Assembly (NCBI RefSeq): GCF_000523275.1
Contig: NZ_ATHQ01000001.1
Span: forward strand, 831,080-895,079
Direction of reading: 5' to 3'
DNA from: Lebetimonas sp. JH292
Lineage (GTDB): Bacteria; Campylobacterota; Campylobacteria; Campylobacterales; Nautiliaceae
Length of the DNA stretch: 64,000 nucleotides
This document shows positions 18,208 to 27,356 of the stretch, piece after piece. The position numbers and the translations under genes are program-made. The notes beneath the pieces are model-generated. The model did not search any database, was not told where the DNA came from, and saw only the letters and a program-made list of their open reading frames with translations. Every line of letters starts with the position of its first letter. Position 1 is the stretch's first letter.

Positions 18208-18762
18208 TTATTTTTCGTCATAAGCCCCTTTTTTAGCCAGCCATCCGAGATATATGAGAACAATCCCATCCATTAAAAAACTGACCCCAACGATTATCCC
18301 CACTGTAAAAAATGAACTAAAAGGCCAACCAATTACTAAAATGATTCCCAAAATGAAACTTAGCGCCCCGTTTAGCAAAGAGAGCCACCAACCACTTAAA
18401 GGTTTTAAATCAAGTGCAATACCAAAACTTGCAAAAGCATCAAAGAAAAAATATGCTGCAAAAAGTATTGCCACTGCTGCTACACCGCTTCCAGGCCAGA
18501 TTAAAAGTAAAATACCCGTAATTAAAAGCATCAAAGCTTTAAACCAAGCACTTAAACTTTTTGTATGAGCCTTAAATGTGGTATATAACTGAACCAGTCC
18601 CGCGGCTAAAAACAAAGCCCCTAAGAATATTACAAAAGCCAGACTTCCGGCAACCGGTTTTGCTATTGCAAGAATGCCCGCAATTACCATTAAAATACCT
18701 GAGATAATTGAAAGAGTACTAAACTCTTTAAGATTTTCTTTGTCAATTCTGTTTAAAAACAT
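18208..18762 (-). CDS. HdeD-like membrane protein
   Basis: 184 residues with six hydrophobic helices and the paired repeats typical of HdeD/DUF308 (LMVIAGILAIAKPVAGSLAF, LLITGILLLIWPGSGVAA, LSFILGIILVIGWPF). HdeD in enterics is tied to acid resistance; function here is unknown. Start ATG follows a GGAGGGAG sequence. A single gene set between the CiaB-like gene and the glycosyltransferase. Confidence 0.8.
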   Translation of the reverse strand: MFLNRIDKENLKEFSTLSIISGILMVIAGILAIAKPVAGSLAFVIFLGALFLAAGLVQLYTTFKAHTKSLSAWFKALMLLITGILLLIWPGSGVAAVAILFAAYFFFDAFASFGIALDLKPLSGWWLSLLNGALSFILGIILVIGWPFSSFFTVGIIVGVSFLMDGIVLIYLGWLAKKGAYDEK

Positions 18763-18835
18763 TTCTCCCTCCTTAAAATTTTTATAATTATATAACTTAT
18801 TTTAAGATAAGTCAATAACTTTTAGTATAAATAGC

Positions 18836-20258
18836 TCAATATCCTTTAAAATTCTTCATAAAAAATACTTTATATGTCCTGTTAAAGTCTTTATATAAAG
18901 GCGCGTTTATTATAGCAATTAATTTTGAGTTTTTAAAATATTTTTTAGCATGATTTTCTTTTGTAACATAAATATAGTTTTTCCCTGTTTTTAGTTTTGT
19001 ATCCATATCATATTGATTTTCGATTTTATGTGAAGGATTAAACATTACAGAGTTAAACGCATTTGGCTTTAAATATATAAATCATTTCAGCCATAATCAC
19101 CCTGTCATCAAACATAAGGGGATAATGATATTTTTGGATTATCGGTTTTAATCTATCAGCAACCTCCCTCCATCCCAAAACTCTTTTAAAAGGGTCGGTT
19201 TTTGAAGTAAGTGTAATATGTAAAGCTTTTGTAATATCATGATAATGATAAAATAAAATAGCAGCTAATAAATTTATGGCAATTCCTGTTTTTATAAGAT
19301 TTATTTTATTTTTTTCAATTAAATAAGCTATTACTAAAACAGTGCCGGCAATATATGTAGCGCTTGCCCAGTTTGCAAAAGCCCTTGTTAAGAATGCCTG
19401 CAGGGAAATCACTCCTAAAAATACAAATGCAAAAGAGTATAAAAGTTTATATTTGCAGTTTTTAAAATATGGTTTTATTAAGAGATAAAGTAAAACTCCA
19501 AAAAATACTGGACCAAAAACACCAAACTGAGTTAAAATAAAATTTAACAGATGTTTTGGATGAAAAAGTTTTCTGTCTATTTCGCTTATATCTTCTATAT
19601 GATCAAATGTTATAAAATTATGATGATAATTCCATATTAAATTTGGAAGATAAATGGCTGCCGCAATAATCATTGCTATATATAAATTTTTCTTTTTAAA
19701 TTCTTTCTTTTTGCACAAAAAGATATATATTACAACACTTAGTATAAATAAAATCATATTATATTTGCTGAGAAGCCCTAAACCTCCGGCAATTCCCGCA
19801 ATTATCCAATAAAACAGTTTATCTTCTTTTATAGCTTTTATAAAAAAATATAAAGTTAATGAATAAAAAAATAAAAGTACGCTGTCTGTTGTAATTGCCA
19901 TGGAATAAAAAGAAACCAAAGGTGTTGTAATAAAAGTAAGTGCGGAAAAAAAGGCCGTTTTTTCATTAAAAAGATTTTTTGCAATAAAAAAAATATTAAT
20001 TGAAGTTAGTAAATACAAAATTAAAGAAGGTAGTTTTATGCATATTTCATTATCTCCGCAAATCATGGAAGCTAAATGAATAACCCATGCAATCATAGGG
20101 GGTTTTGAATAGTATCCAAAAGAAAGATGCTTTGACCATCCCCAGTAATATGCTTCATCCACATGTAAATCAATATTTACATGATATAAAACAAAAAGTC
20201 TGTAAAGTGTTAGTAAAAGGGCAAAAAGAAAAAAGTTTTTAAAATTATATTTCGTCAA
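18836..20258 (-). pseudogene. ArnT/PMT-type glycosyltransferase, frameshifted near 3' end
   Basis: Integral membrane lipid-sugar-dependent glycosyltransferase (GT39/GT83 type): VDEAYYWGWSKHLSFGYYSKPP near the start carries the catalytic Asp-Glu, followed by about ten helices. The first frame stops after MIYIFKAKCV at 19053. The next frame continues seamlessly as KPNAFNSVMFNPSHKIENQY to 18836, so one extra base near 19069 splits the last 70 residues. Could be a sequence error or a real mutation. Start TTG overlaps the end of the upstream dehydrogenase. Confidence 0.75.
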
Positions 20259-21466
20259 TTGGCAGTCCTTCTGTCGGGAGTTCTTCTATAAACCAAGGGA
20301 GTCCGTTTTTATTTAGTTCATACATAAATGGTCTTGCTGGAAACTCTTCCATATTTTTAACTCCCTCACTAAACCACTCTTTTGTAGCTATCATTTTAGC
20401 CCCAATCATTGCTGGAACACCTGTAGTATAGCTTACACACTGAGCTCCAACTTCTCTGTAAGCGCATTGATGGTCACAGATATTGTAGATATAGTATCTT
20501 TTCTTTTTACCGTCTTTATATCCTGTTACGACAACTCCTATATGAGTCTGACCTTTTGTTCTTGGGCCCAGGCTTGCTGGGTCTGGAAGTACTTTTTTTA
20601 GAAATTCCATTGGGGAAATTTCACAGCCTTTACAAACTTCAATAGGCTCAATACTTGTCATTCCTACATTTTGAAGAGCTCTTAAATGCCATAGGTATTT
20701 ATCAGAAAATGTCATAAAAAATCTTGCTCTTTTAATTGATGGAAAGTTTTTTGTTAGACTTTCAAGCTCTTCATGGTATAAAAGATAACTTGGATATTCT
20801 CCAACTCCTCTATAATTCCATTTAAAGCTAATACTCATTGGTTCAATTTCTCTCCACTCTCCATTTTCGTAATATTTTCCTTTTTGTGTTATTTCGCGGA
20901 TATTTATTTCAGGGTTGAAATTTGTAGCAAAAGGATATCCATGATCTCCTGCATTACAATCAAGAATATCAAGATATTCTATTTCGTCTAAAAGCTCCTG
21001 CGTTGAAAATGCTGTAAATACATTTGTAACTCCCGGGTCAAATCCGCTGCCAAGAAGTGCCATTAAGTCCTGCTTTTTTAAACTCTTCATCTTTTGCCCA
21101 CTGAAGTTTGTATTCAAATTTAGCTTCATCAGGATGTTCATAATTTGCAGTATCTACATAATGAGCGCCAGCTTTTAAACAGGCATCCATTATTGCTAAA
21201 TCCTGATAAGGAAGTGCTACATTTAAGACAATATCACTGTTTGTTTCTTTTATTAGTTTTGCAGTAGCTTCCACATCCATTGCATCAATTTCAGCTGTTT
21301 TAACTTCAACTCCAAGGCGATTTTTAATATCTTTTGCTATTTTATCGCATTTAGATTTTGTGCGGCTGGCAAGCACAATATTTTTAAATACATGGTTATT
21401 CATAGCAGCTTTAAAAGTGGCAACCCTTCCAACTCCACCAGCTCCAATTATTAGTAAATTACTCAT
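20245..21466 (-). pseudogene. Carboxy(nor)spermidine dehydrogenase, copy 1, frameshifted
   Basis: Saccharopine-dehydrogenase-fold enzyme that reductively joins aspartate semialdehyde to a diamine in the alternative spermidine route. Two frames cover it: residues up to EFKKAGL read in one frame from 21466, and from MALLGSGFDPGVT onward in another, with one extra A near 21060. The conserved parts (LIIGAGGVGRV, CDHQCAYREVGAQCVSYTTG) are intact. Copy 2, next upstream, is unbroken, so this copy may be redundant. Confidence 0.8.
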
Positions 21467-21517
21467 TTTATCTCCTTTATTTTTTTATTTTTAAAATCTC
21501 AGCTTCTTCAAAAGAAT

Positions 21518-22753
21518 TTAAAAATTTTTTCTATTAAAAAAAGTTTTTCTTCTAATTACATAAATCATTACATATCCTCCAATTTGAAGTCCCTCCCGTT
21601 CCATCTCTTCAAAAAAAGGTTTAGCATCAAATTCTTCTACATTGTGTACCCCTTCAGCCCACCAGATTTTTTTAGCCATCAATTTACAGCCTATAATTGC
21701 AGGCACCCCCGTTGTATAACTTACACAATGAGCTCCCGTTTCTTCGATTGCTTTTTCATGGTCGCAAATGTTATAAATATAATATTCTTTATTTTTCCCA
21801 TCTTTTTTTCCTCTTACAATTACTCCGATATTTGTTTTACCTTTATAATTTTTTACCAATTCTTGTGGGTCAGGTAATACTTTTGCTAAAAATTGAAGTG
21901 GAGAAATAGTGCAGTCTTCACAAATTTTAATAGGTTCAATACTGAACATCCCTATATTTTTTAAAGCATTAAAATGATATAAATACCGGTCGCTAAAACA
22001 CATATAAAATTTAGCTTTTTTTAAGTTAGGAAAATGTTTTACAATACTTTCAAGCTCTTCATGCCATATTAAAATACTTGTAGCTTTCCCGCATTTAGGG
22101 TAGTTGTGTTTAGTTTGAATTTCAAACGGTTTTGTTGTATGCCACTCTCCATTTTCCCAGTATTTTCCAGGTAGATTGAGTTCTCTAAGGTTAATTTCAG
22201 GGTCAAAATTTGTAGCAAATGTCCTTCCATGACGTCCAAAATTACAGTCATATATTTCAATTTCTTTCAATTCATCCAGCAGGTAATCGGCTGCGTATTT
22301 TACCATTATAGAAGTAACACCCGGATCAAACCCGCATCCAAGCAGTGCCATTGTATGAGCTTTTTTGAAATCTTTATCTTTTGCCCATTGTAAATCATAA
22401 TAAGTATCAGGGTTATCTTCACTCTCAGCTAAGGCTGTATCGAGATAAGCCGCACCTGTTTCAATACATGCATGCATAATTGGCAGATTTTGATAAGGAA
22501 GAGCCACATGGCAGACAATATCAATATTTTCTTTTTTTATTAATTCAATTACATTTTCTTTTTTGTTTGCATCAAGAGTATATGTTTTAATATTTATTCC
22601 AAGTTTTTCTTTTATATCTTTAGCAATAATGTCGCATTTGATTTTTGTTCTGCTTGCTAATACTATATTTTCAAAAGTGTTTTTGTTTTTTGCCGCTTTA
22701 AATGCCGAGACCCTTCCAACTCCGCCGGCTCCGATTATTAAAAGGTTTGCCAT
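21518..22753 (-). CDS. Carboxy(nor)spermidine dehydrogenase, copy 2
   Basis: 411 residues, same family as copy 1 (about half or more of the aligned positions look identical by eye). NAD(P)-binding LIIGAGGVGRVSAFKAA, then LGCGFDPGVTSIMV, CDHEKAIEETGAHCVSYTTGVPA. With carboxyspermidine decarboxylase (not in this window) it makes spermidine or norspermidine. Divergent aguB, which makes putrescine, is 65 bases away. The last 16 residues (VIRRKTFFNRKNF) go beyond copy 1 and may be frame drift. Confidence 0.85.
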   Translation of the reverse strand: MANLLIIGAGGVGRVSAFKAAKNKNTFENIVLASRTKIKCDIIAKDIKEKLGINIKTYTLDANKKENVIELIKKENIDIVCHVALPYQNLPIMHACIETGAAYLDTALAESEDNPDTYYDLQWAKDKDFKKAHTMALLGCGFDPGVTSIMVKYAADYLLDELKEIEIYDCNFGRHGRTFATNFDPEINLRELNLPGKYWENGEWHTTKPFEIQTKHNYPKCGKATSILIWHEELESIVKHFPNLKKAKFYMCFSDRYLYHFNALKNIGMFSIEPIKICEDCTISPLQFLAKVLPDPQELVKNYKGKTNIGVIVRGKKDGKNKEYYIYNICDHEKAIEETGAHCVSYTTGVPAIIGCKLMAKKIWWAEGVHNVEEFDAKPFFEEMEREGLQIGGYVMIYVIRRKTFFNRKNF

Positions 22754-22799
22754 TATCCTCCTTTTTTCAAATTATATCATTTTTCAAATAACATTTTGT

Positions 22800-22805
22800 T
22801 ATAAT
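22800..22805 (+). promoter_or_regulatory. Probable -10 box (TATAAT) ahead of aguB
   Basis: TTTTGTTATAATTAAAG ends 12 bases before the aguB ATG, leaving a very short leader with no clear ribosome-binding site (only AAAGG at 22807-22811). Confidence 0.45.
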
Positions 22806-22817
22806 TAAAGGCTTTTT

Positions 22818-23705
22818 ATGAAAATCTCTCTTATTCAGCACTCCTTCAAAGGAAGTAAAGAAGCTACAATAAATCATACTGTTGAAATGATAAAAAAATC
22901 AAACGGAGAGCTTGTTATTTTGCCGGAACTTCATCAAAGTGAATATTTTTGTAAAAGTGAAGATACTAAATATTTTAAGTATGCTGAGAGTTTTGAAAAA
23001 GATATTAAATTCTGGGCCGAAGTGAGTAAAAAAGAAGAAAGAGTATTAGTTACAAGCCTTTTTGAAAAAGTAATGGATGGAATTTATTATAATACGGCTA
23101 TAGTATTTGATAAAGGAAAAATTGCAGGAAAATACAGAAAAACACATATTCCTGACGACCCTGGATTTTATGAAAAATTTTATTTTACTCCGGGTGAAAA
23201 GATAGAGCCGATTGATACAAGTATAGGAAAACTTGGGGTTTTGGTTTGCTGGGATCAGTGGTATCCGGAAGCTGCCAGGATTATGGCATTAAAAGGTGCT
23301 GAAATATTAATATATCCAACGGCAATAGGTTATCTTATGTGTCCGGAAGATAGAGTAGATGAGCTTTGTGAAAATGAAAATACAAAAGAAGAAAAAGAAA
23401 AAATGCTAAATGCATGGATAAGTGTGCAAAGAGGGCATGCTGTGGCAAACGGGGTTTATGTGGCTGCGGTAAACAGGGTAGGAGAGGAAAAAGATAATTC
23501 AGGTGTGCTTGGTGGAATAGAATTTTGGGGAAACAGTTTTGTTTTCGGACCTCAAGGTGAAGAAATTGTAAGAGGCGGATTAAGTGAAGAGATAATTGAA
23601 TCTGAAATTGATTTAAAGGCTGCACGTGAAGTTAGAAAAATTTGGCCGTTTTTCAGAGACAGAAGAATTGAACTTTATGATTGTTTGAAAAATAGATATT
23701 GTTAA
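22818..23705 (+). CDS. aguB: N-carbamoylputrescine amidase
   Basis: Nitrilase-superfamily amidohydrolase, 295 residues, releasing putrescine from N-carbamoylputrescine. Catalytic triad: Glu in VILPELHQSEYF, Lys in KYRKTHIPD, Cys in GVLVCWDQWYPEAAR. The DDPGFYEKFYFTPGE segment is typical of the plant/bacterial NCPAH group. It diverges from the spermidine dehydrogenase genes, so the region is a polyamine locus. Its stop is followed directly by rpe. Confidence 0.92.
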   Translation: MKISLIQHSFKGSKEATINHTVEMIKKSNGELVILPELHQSEYFCKSEDTKYFKYAESFEKDIKFWAEVSKKEERVLVTSLFEKVMDGIYYNTAIVFDKGKIAGKYRKTHIPDDPGFYEKFYFTPGEKIEPIDTSIGKLGVLVCWDQWYPEAARIMALKGAEILIYPTAIGYLMCPEDRVDELCENENTKEEKEKMLNAWISVQRGHAVANGVYVAAVNRVGEEKDNSGVLGGIEFWGNSFVFGPQGEEIVRGGLSEEIIESEIDLKAAREVRKIWPFFRDRRIELYDCLKNRYC

Positions 23706-24347
23706 ATGAAAATATCTCCAAGTATTTTAAGTGCAGATTTCGGTAGATTAGCTGATGAGGTAAAGGCGGTATGCGAAGCGGGAGCGGATTATATTCACTG
23801 TGATATAATGGACGGGCATTTTGTACCGAATATGACGATGGGGCCTATGATAATTGAAGCGGTAAAAAAGATTGCGAGCGTGCCACTTGATATACATTTT
23901 ATGGTTGAAAATATTCCTTTTTTTGTAGATATGTATAAACATTTAGAACCGGAATTTATAAGTTTTCATGTAGAAGAAGAAAAACATATAAACAGGGTTA
24001 TTCAAAAAATAAGAAAAGAAAATATCCGTCCGGCAGTTGTACTTAATCCGGCAACGCCTGTTTGTTTGCTTGATTATATAATTGAAGATGTGGACATGGT
24101 GCTTTTAATGAGTGTAAATCCGGGATTCGGAGGGCAGAAGTTTATTACGTCCACTTTAAGAAAAACAGAGGAATTAAGAGAACTTGCCGAAAAAAGAAAT
24201 CCGTCTCTTTTGATAGAAATTGACGGAGGGGTAAACGATAAAAACGCAAAAGCGCTTCTTGAAGCGGGTGCCGATATTTTGGTGGCGGGAAGTTATGTTT
24301 TTAAAAGCGGTGATTACAAAAAAGCGATTGAAAGTTTAAGGGTTTAA
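23706..24347 (+). CDS. rpe: Ribulose-phosphate 3-epimerase
   Basis: Pentose phosphate enzyme, 213 residues, TIM barrel. Family segments: ISPSILSADFGRLADEV, HCDIMDGHFVPNMTMGP, MSVNPGFGGQKFI, IDGGVNDKNA, LVAGSYVFKS. Starts one base after the aguB stop and ends at the trpF start, so it is in a tight operon. Confidence 0.96.
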   Translation: MKISPSILSADFGRLADEVKAVCEAGADYIHCDIMDGHFVPNMTMGPMIIEAVKKIASVPLDIHFMVENIPFFVDMYKHLEPEFISFHVEEEKHINRVIQKIRKENIRPAVVLNPATPVCLLDYIIEDVDMVLLMSVNPGFGGQKFITSTLRKTEELRELAEKRNPSLLIEIDGGVNDKNAKALLEAGADILVAGSYVFKSGDYKKAIESLRV

Positions 24348-24935
24348 ATGAAGGTAAAAATCTGCGGCATTACAAACTGGGAAGATGCTAAAATTTCCTG
24401 TGATGCCGGTGCCGATGCCCTTGGATTTGTAACATATGAAAAATCCCCGAGGTTTACAAGCCCTGTTGAGATAAAAAAAATTATTAAAAAACTGCCCCCT
24501 TTTGTGGTAAAAACAGTTTTGTTTGTAAAGGCGGCGCCGGAATTTGTAAATGAGGTAATGGCTTATACAAAAGCTGATATTGCCCAGATTCATTTTGAGG
24601 CTGACGAAAGTTTTTTTGAAAAACTGAACTGTAAATATTTAAAGGTTGTGAGGGCAAAAGAAAAAAAAGATATTGATAAATATGCCGGTGAATACAGAAT
24701 TGTGGATGCATATGTGCCTGAATATGGGGGAAGCGGAAAAAGATTGGCGCTTGAATGGTTTGAAGAGAGGGACAATTCAAAAATAATTTTAGCCGGGGGT
24801 CTTACTCCTGAGAATGTTTTTGAAATAGGAAGTTACAGATTTTACGGGGTGGATGTCAGCAGCGGGGTTGAAAGTGTACCCGGAAAAAAAGATAAAAGAA
24901 AAGTTATGAAATTTATAGAAACAGTCAAAAAGTGA
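24348..24935 (+). CDS. trpF: Phosphoribosylanthranilate isomerase
   Basis: Tryptophan pathway enzyme, 195 residues. VKICGIT at the start, DALGFVTYEKSPRF, QIHFEADE, LAGGLTPENV and VDVSSGVESVPGKKD mark the family. Starts right after the rpe stop. No other trp gene is nearby, so it is a detached trpF. A repeat module follows. Confidence 0.94.
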   Translation: MKVKICGITNWEDAKISCDAGADALGFVTYEKSPRFTSPVEIKKIIKKLPPFVVKTVLFVKAAPEFVNEVMAYTKADIAQIHFEADESFFEKLNCKYLKVVRAKEKKDIDKYAGEYRIVDAYVPEYGGSGKRLALEWFEERDNSKIILAGGLTPENVFEIGSYRFYGVDVSSGVESVPGKKDKRKVMKFIETVKK

Positions 24936-24960
24936 AAAGTTCAAAATGAGCTTTGCTCAT

Positions 24961-24987
24961 CTGGCTGCTTGAAAAGCGGCCATGATG
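24961..24987 (+). repeat. Palindromic repeat module, copy 4
   Basis: CTGGCTGCTTGAAAAGCGGC followed by CATGATG, preceded by the perfect small dyad ATGAGC-TTT-GCTCAT at 24946-24960 and flanked by AGTGAAAAG and TAAAGTATAAAGTGAA units. It lies between trpF and the NFACT gene. Confidence 0.86.
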
Positions 24988-25012
24988 TAAAGTATAAAGT
25001 GAAGGAAAATAA

Positions 25013-26308
25013 TTGAAAGCGTTTGTTTTAAAAAAAATTGCCGAGAAACTTAAAAATTATAAGTTTATAAAAAAAGCTTTCAGGATTGATGAAAATCTTA
25101 TTTTAATGCAGTTTGACGAGGATAGATACTATTTTGATTTGACAAAAGGAAACAGCGATATTTATATAAATATTGATTATCCTCTGGTTAAAAAGTTTAA
25201 AGCGCCCTTTGACATAGTTTTGGAAAAAAAATTTACAAAAGCCAAAATACTTGGTGTAGAATGTAATGAGAGAATATTAACAGTTACAGCAAAAAATAAT
25301 AATAATTTTAAAAAAGAGATTGTAAAAATAAGGTTTGAATTTACAGGCCGTTATACAAATGCGATAATTTTAAATGAAAATGATATTGTTATAGAATCAC
25401 TGAGGCATATCAGCGAAAGTCAATCAAGCAGAATTGTAAAACCCGGGGTTAAACTCGAAGAATTGCCATCGAGGGAGATAAAAGAAAAAGAGTTTAAAAT
25501 TGATGATTTGGAAAATTATACAAAAGAGCTTTTTGCTAAAAAATATGAAAAAAAAGTGAATGAAACCAAAAAAGTCATATTAAATAGAATTAATAAAAAG
25601 ATAAAAGAGATTGAAAAAAAAATAAAAAAACTGCCGGATATTGAAGAACTGGATAAAAAAAGCCAAACCTATAGAAAATATGCGGATATCGCCATGGCAA
25701 ATTTACACTTGATTAAACCTTTTGAAAAAGAATTTAAAACGTATGATTTTGAAGGAAATGAAATAACTGTGCCACTGCCGGAGCTTAAAAATATAAATCA
25801 GATAGGAAATTATTATTACAGACTTTCGAAAAAAGCTAAAAAAAAGGCTGAAAATATTGATATAGAAAAAGGTTTTTTAACTTCACAGCTTCAATTTTTG
25901 CAAAATTATAAAAAACTTGTGGAAAATGCAAAAGATTTAAGCTCACTGAAAAAATACCAGCCTAACAGAAAAGAAAAAAAAGAGGACGAAAACATAGCAA
26001 AATTTATGTTTGATGATTATCTGATAATGGTTGGTAAAAATGAAAAAGGCAATATTAAACTTCTTAAAATTTCTAATGCAAACGATATCTGGATGCATAT
26101 AAAAAACTATCCGGGTGCCCATGTGATAATTAAAAACAATAAATTAAAAATTGAGGAAGAAATATTAAATGAAGGAGCAAAACTTGCTGTGGCTTTTTCT
26201 AATAAAGAAGAGGGAATTGTCGATTATACTAAAAGGAAATTTGTAAAAATTAAAGACAAGGCAAATGTTGAATATGGAAAATATTCCAGTGTAAAGGTGA
26301 AATTATGA
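25013..26308 (+). CDS. NFACT (FbpA/RqcH-like) protein
   Basis: 431 residues: N-terminal NFACT-N lobe (residues 1-170), a central coiled coil rich in Lys/Glu (about 180-300) and a C-terminal NFACT-R domain with IWMHIKNYPGAHVIIKNN. Related proteins bind stalled 60S/50S subunits (RqcH) or are annotated as fibronectin-binding; a ribosome-quality-control role is inferred. Start TTG follows AAGGAAAAT. The order NFACT, small protein, cdsA, dxr matches Campylobacter. Confidence 0.85.
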   Translation: MKAFVLKKIAEKLKNYKFIKKAFRIDENLILMQFDEDRYYFDLTKGNSDIYINIDYPLVKKFKAPFDIVLEKKFTKAKILGVECNERILTVTAKNNNNFKKEIVKIRFEFTGRYTNAIILNENDIVIESLRHISESQSSRIVKPGVKLEELPSREIKEKEFKIDDLENYTKELFAKKYEKKVNETKKVILNRINKKIKEIEKKIKKLPDIEELDKKSQTYRKYADIAMANLHLIKPFEKEFKTYDFEGNEITVPLPELKNINQIGNYYYRLSKKAKKKAENIDIEKGFLTSQLQFLQNYKKLVENAKDLSSLKKYQPNRKEKKEDENIAKFMFDDYLIMVGKNEKGNIKLLKISNANDIWMHIKNYPGAHVIIKNNKLKIEEEILNEGAKLAVAFSNKEEGIVDYTKRKFVKIKDKANVEYGKYSSVKVKL

Positions 26309-26547
26309 GTTTAATTGGCCAGATTACATTAATTAATCAAAACCAGCATGTTCCTTCAATCATCGCATCTGATATAATGGCAAGAGAAGTTGTTTCTAAA
26401 GAGTTGCAAAAATTGGCCTCTGCGGAAAAAGAGAGAAAAGTTGAAGAAGTAAGACCTGTGGAAGAAATTGAAAAAATAGTGCCGGATAGAGGCGAAAAAG
26501 AAGAGGTTAAAAAAGAAGCCGCAAGGCATATTGATATAAAAGCATAG
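26305..26547 (+). CDS. Small conserved hypothetical protein between NFACT and cdsA
   Basis: 80 residues, highly charged second half (KERKVEEVRPVEEIEKIV, GEKEEVKKEAARHIDIKA) and a conserved-looking head MSLIGQITLINQNQHVPSII. No known domain. Its ATG overlaps the NFACT stop, and a small coiled-coil protein sits at the same place in Campylobacter. Its function is unknown. Confidence 0.75.
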   Translation: MSLIGQITLINQNQHVPSIIASDIMAREVVSKELQKLASAEKERKVEEVRPVEEIEKIVPDRGEKEEVKKEAARHIDIKA

Positions 26548-26599
26548 GTGAAAATAGTGAAAATGGTGAGTAGTGAGTGATGAGTTGTGAAAATGGAGA
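26548..26599 (+). repeat. Mixed 9- and 7-base repeat tract ahead of cdsA
   Basis: Two nonamers (GTGAAAATA, GTGAAAATG) are followed by heptads GTGAGTA, GTGAGTG, ATGAGTT and a GTGAAAATGG unit, ending in GGAGAATT, the same tail seen after palindromic copies 2 and 5. It fills the gap before the cdsA ribosome-binding site. Confidence 0.82.
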
Positions 26600-26618
26600 A
26601 TTAAATGAAAGGAATAGA

Positions 26619-27356
26619 TTGAAAAAAAGAATTATAACGGCGGTTGCAATTTTAGCGGTTTTAGCAATAGCGGTGGTTATTGATAATTATTATTTAACTG
26701 GGTTTTTATTTGCAGTTATTACAATAATAGGATTTTATGAAGCAAGCAGGTTATTTAATGTTGATTTAGATGAAAAAATTTATTTGATACTTGGAATATC
26801 GCTTCTTTTTTCTTTTATAAATCCTTTTTTTGCAGGAATTTTCGGTGTTATTATAATAGCTTCTTATGTGGCATATTTACAAAAAGAAATTAATCTGGTG
26901 GCGCCTTTTGTTTATCCGTTTTTGCCTTTAATGTTTTTTTACTCTCTTTATTTCAGATACGGAATGAATACAGTTATATGGCTTATAGTAATTGTGGCAC
27001 TGACGGACAGTTTTGCATATTTTGTGGGTAAAAATTTTGCAAAAAAATTTTTTAAAAACGGATTTTGCCATACATCACCCAATAAATCCTGGGAGGGTGT
27101 AATAGGCGGAGTTATCGGAGGTGCTCTGGCAGGTGGAATATTCGGAGGTTTTTATTATCCTATTTTAATATCTTTTGGGGTTTCTTTTGTTGTCAGTATT
27201 GTAAGTGTATTTGGAGATTTGTTTGAAAGTTATCTAAAAAGAAGGGCGGGGGTAAAAGACAGCGGAAATATACTGCCGGGCCACGGAGGTGTGCTTGACA
27301 GAATAGACAGTTATCTTTTTGCCGCCCCTGTGATGCTTGTAATGCTGGGAATATAA
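26619..27356 (+). CDS. cdsA: Phosphatidate cytidylyltransferase
   Basis: Makes CDP-diacylglycerol in the inner membrane. 245 residues with about seven helices; the CDS signature is present near the end (SVFGDLFESYLKRRAGVKDS, GHGGVLDRIDSY). I start it at TTG 26619 after AAAGGAA; the ATG at 26577 would add 14 residues of repeat-encoded sequence. Coupled to dxr by TAATG. Confidence 0.93.
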   Translation: MKKRIITAVAILAVLAIAVVIDNYYLTGFLFAVITIIGFYEASRLFNVDLDEKIYLILGISLLFSFINPFFAGIFGVIIIASYVAYLQKEINLVAPFVYPFLPLMFFYSLYFRYGMNTVIWLIVIVALTDSFAYFVGKNFAKKFFKNGFCHTSPNKSWEGVIGGVIGGALAGGIFGGFYYPILISFGVSFVVSIVSVFGDLFESYLKRRAGVKDSGNILPGHGGVLDRIDSYLFAAPVMLVMLGI

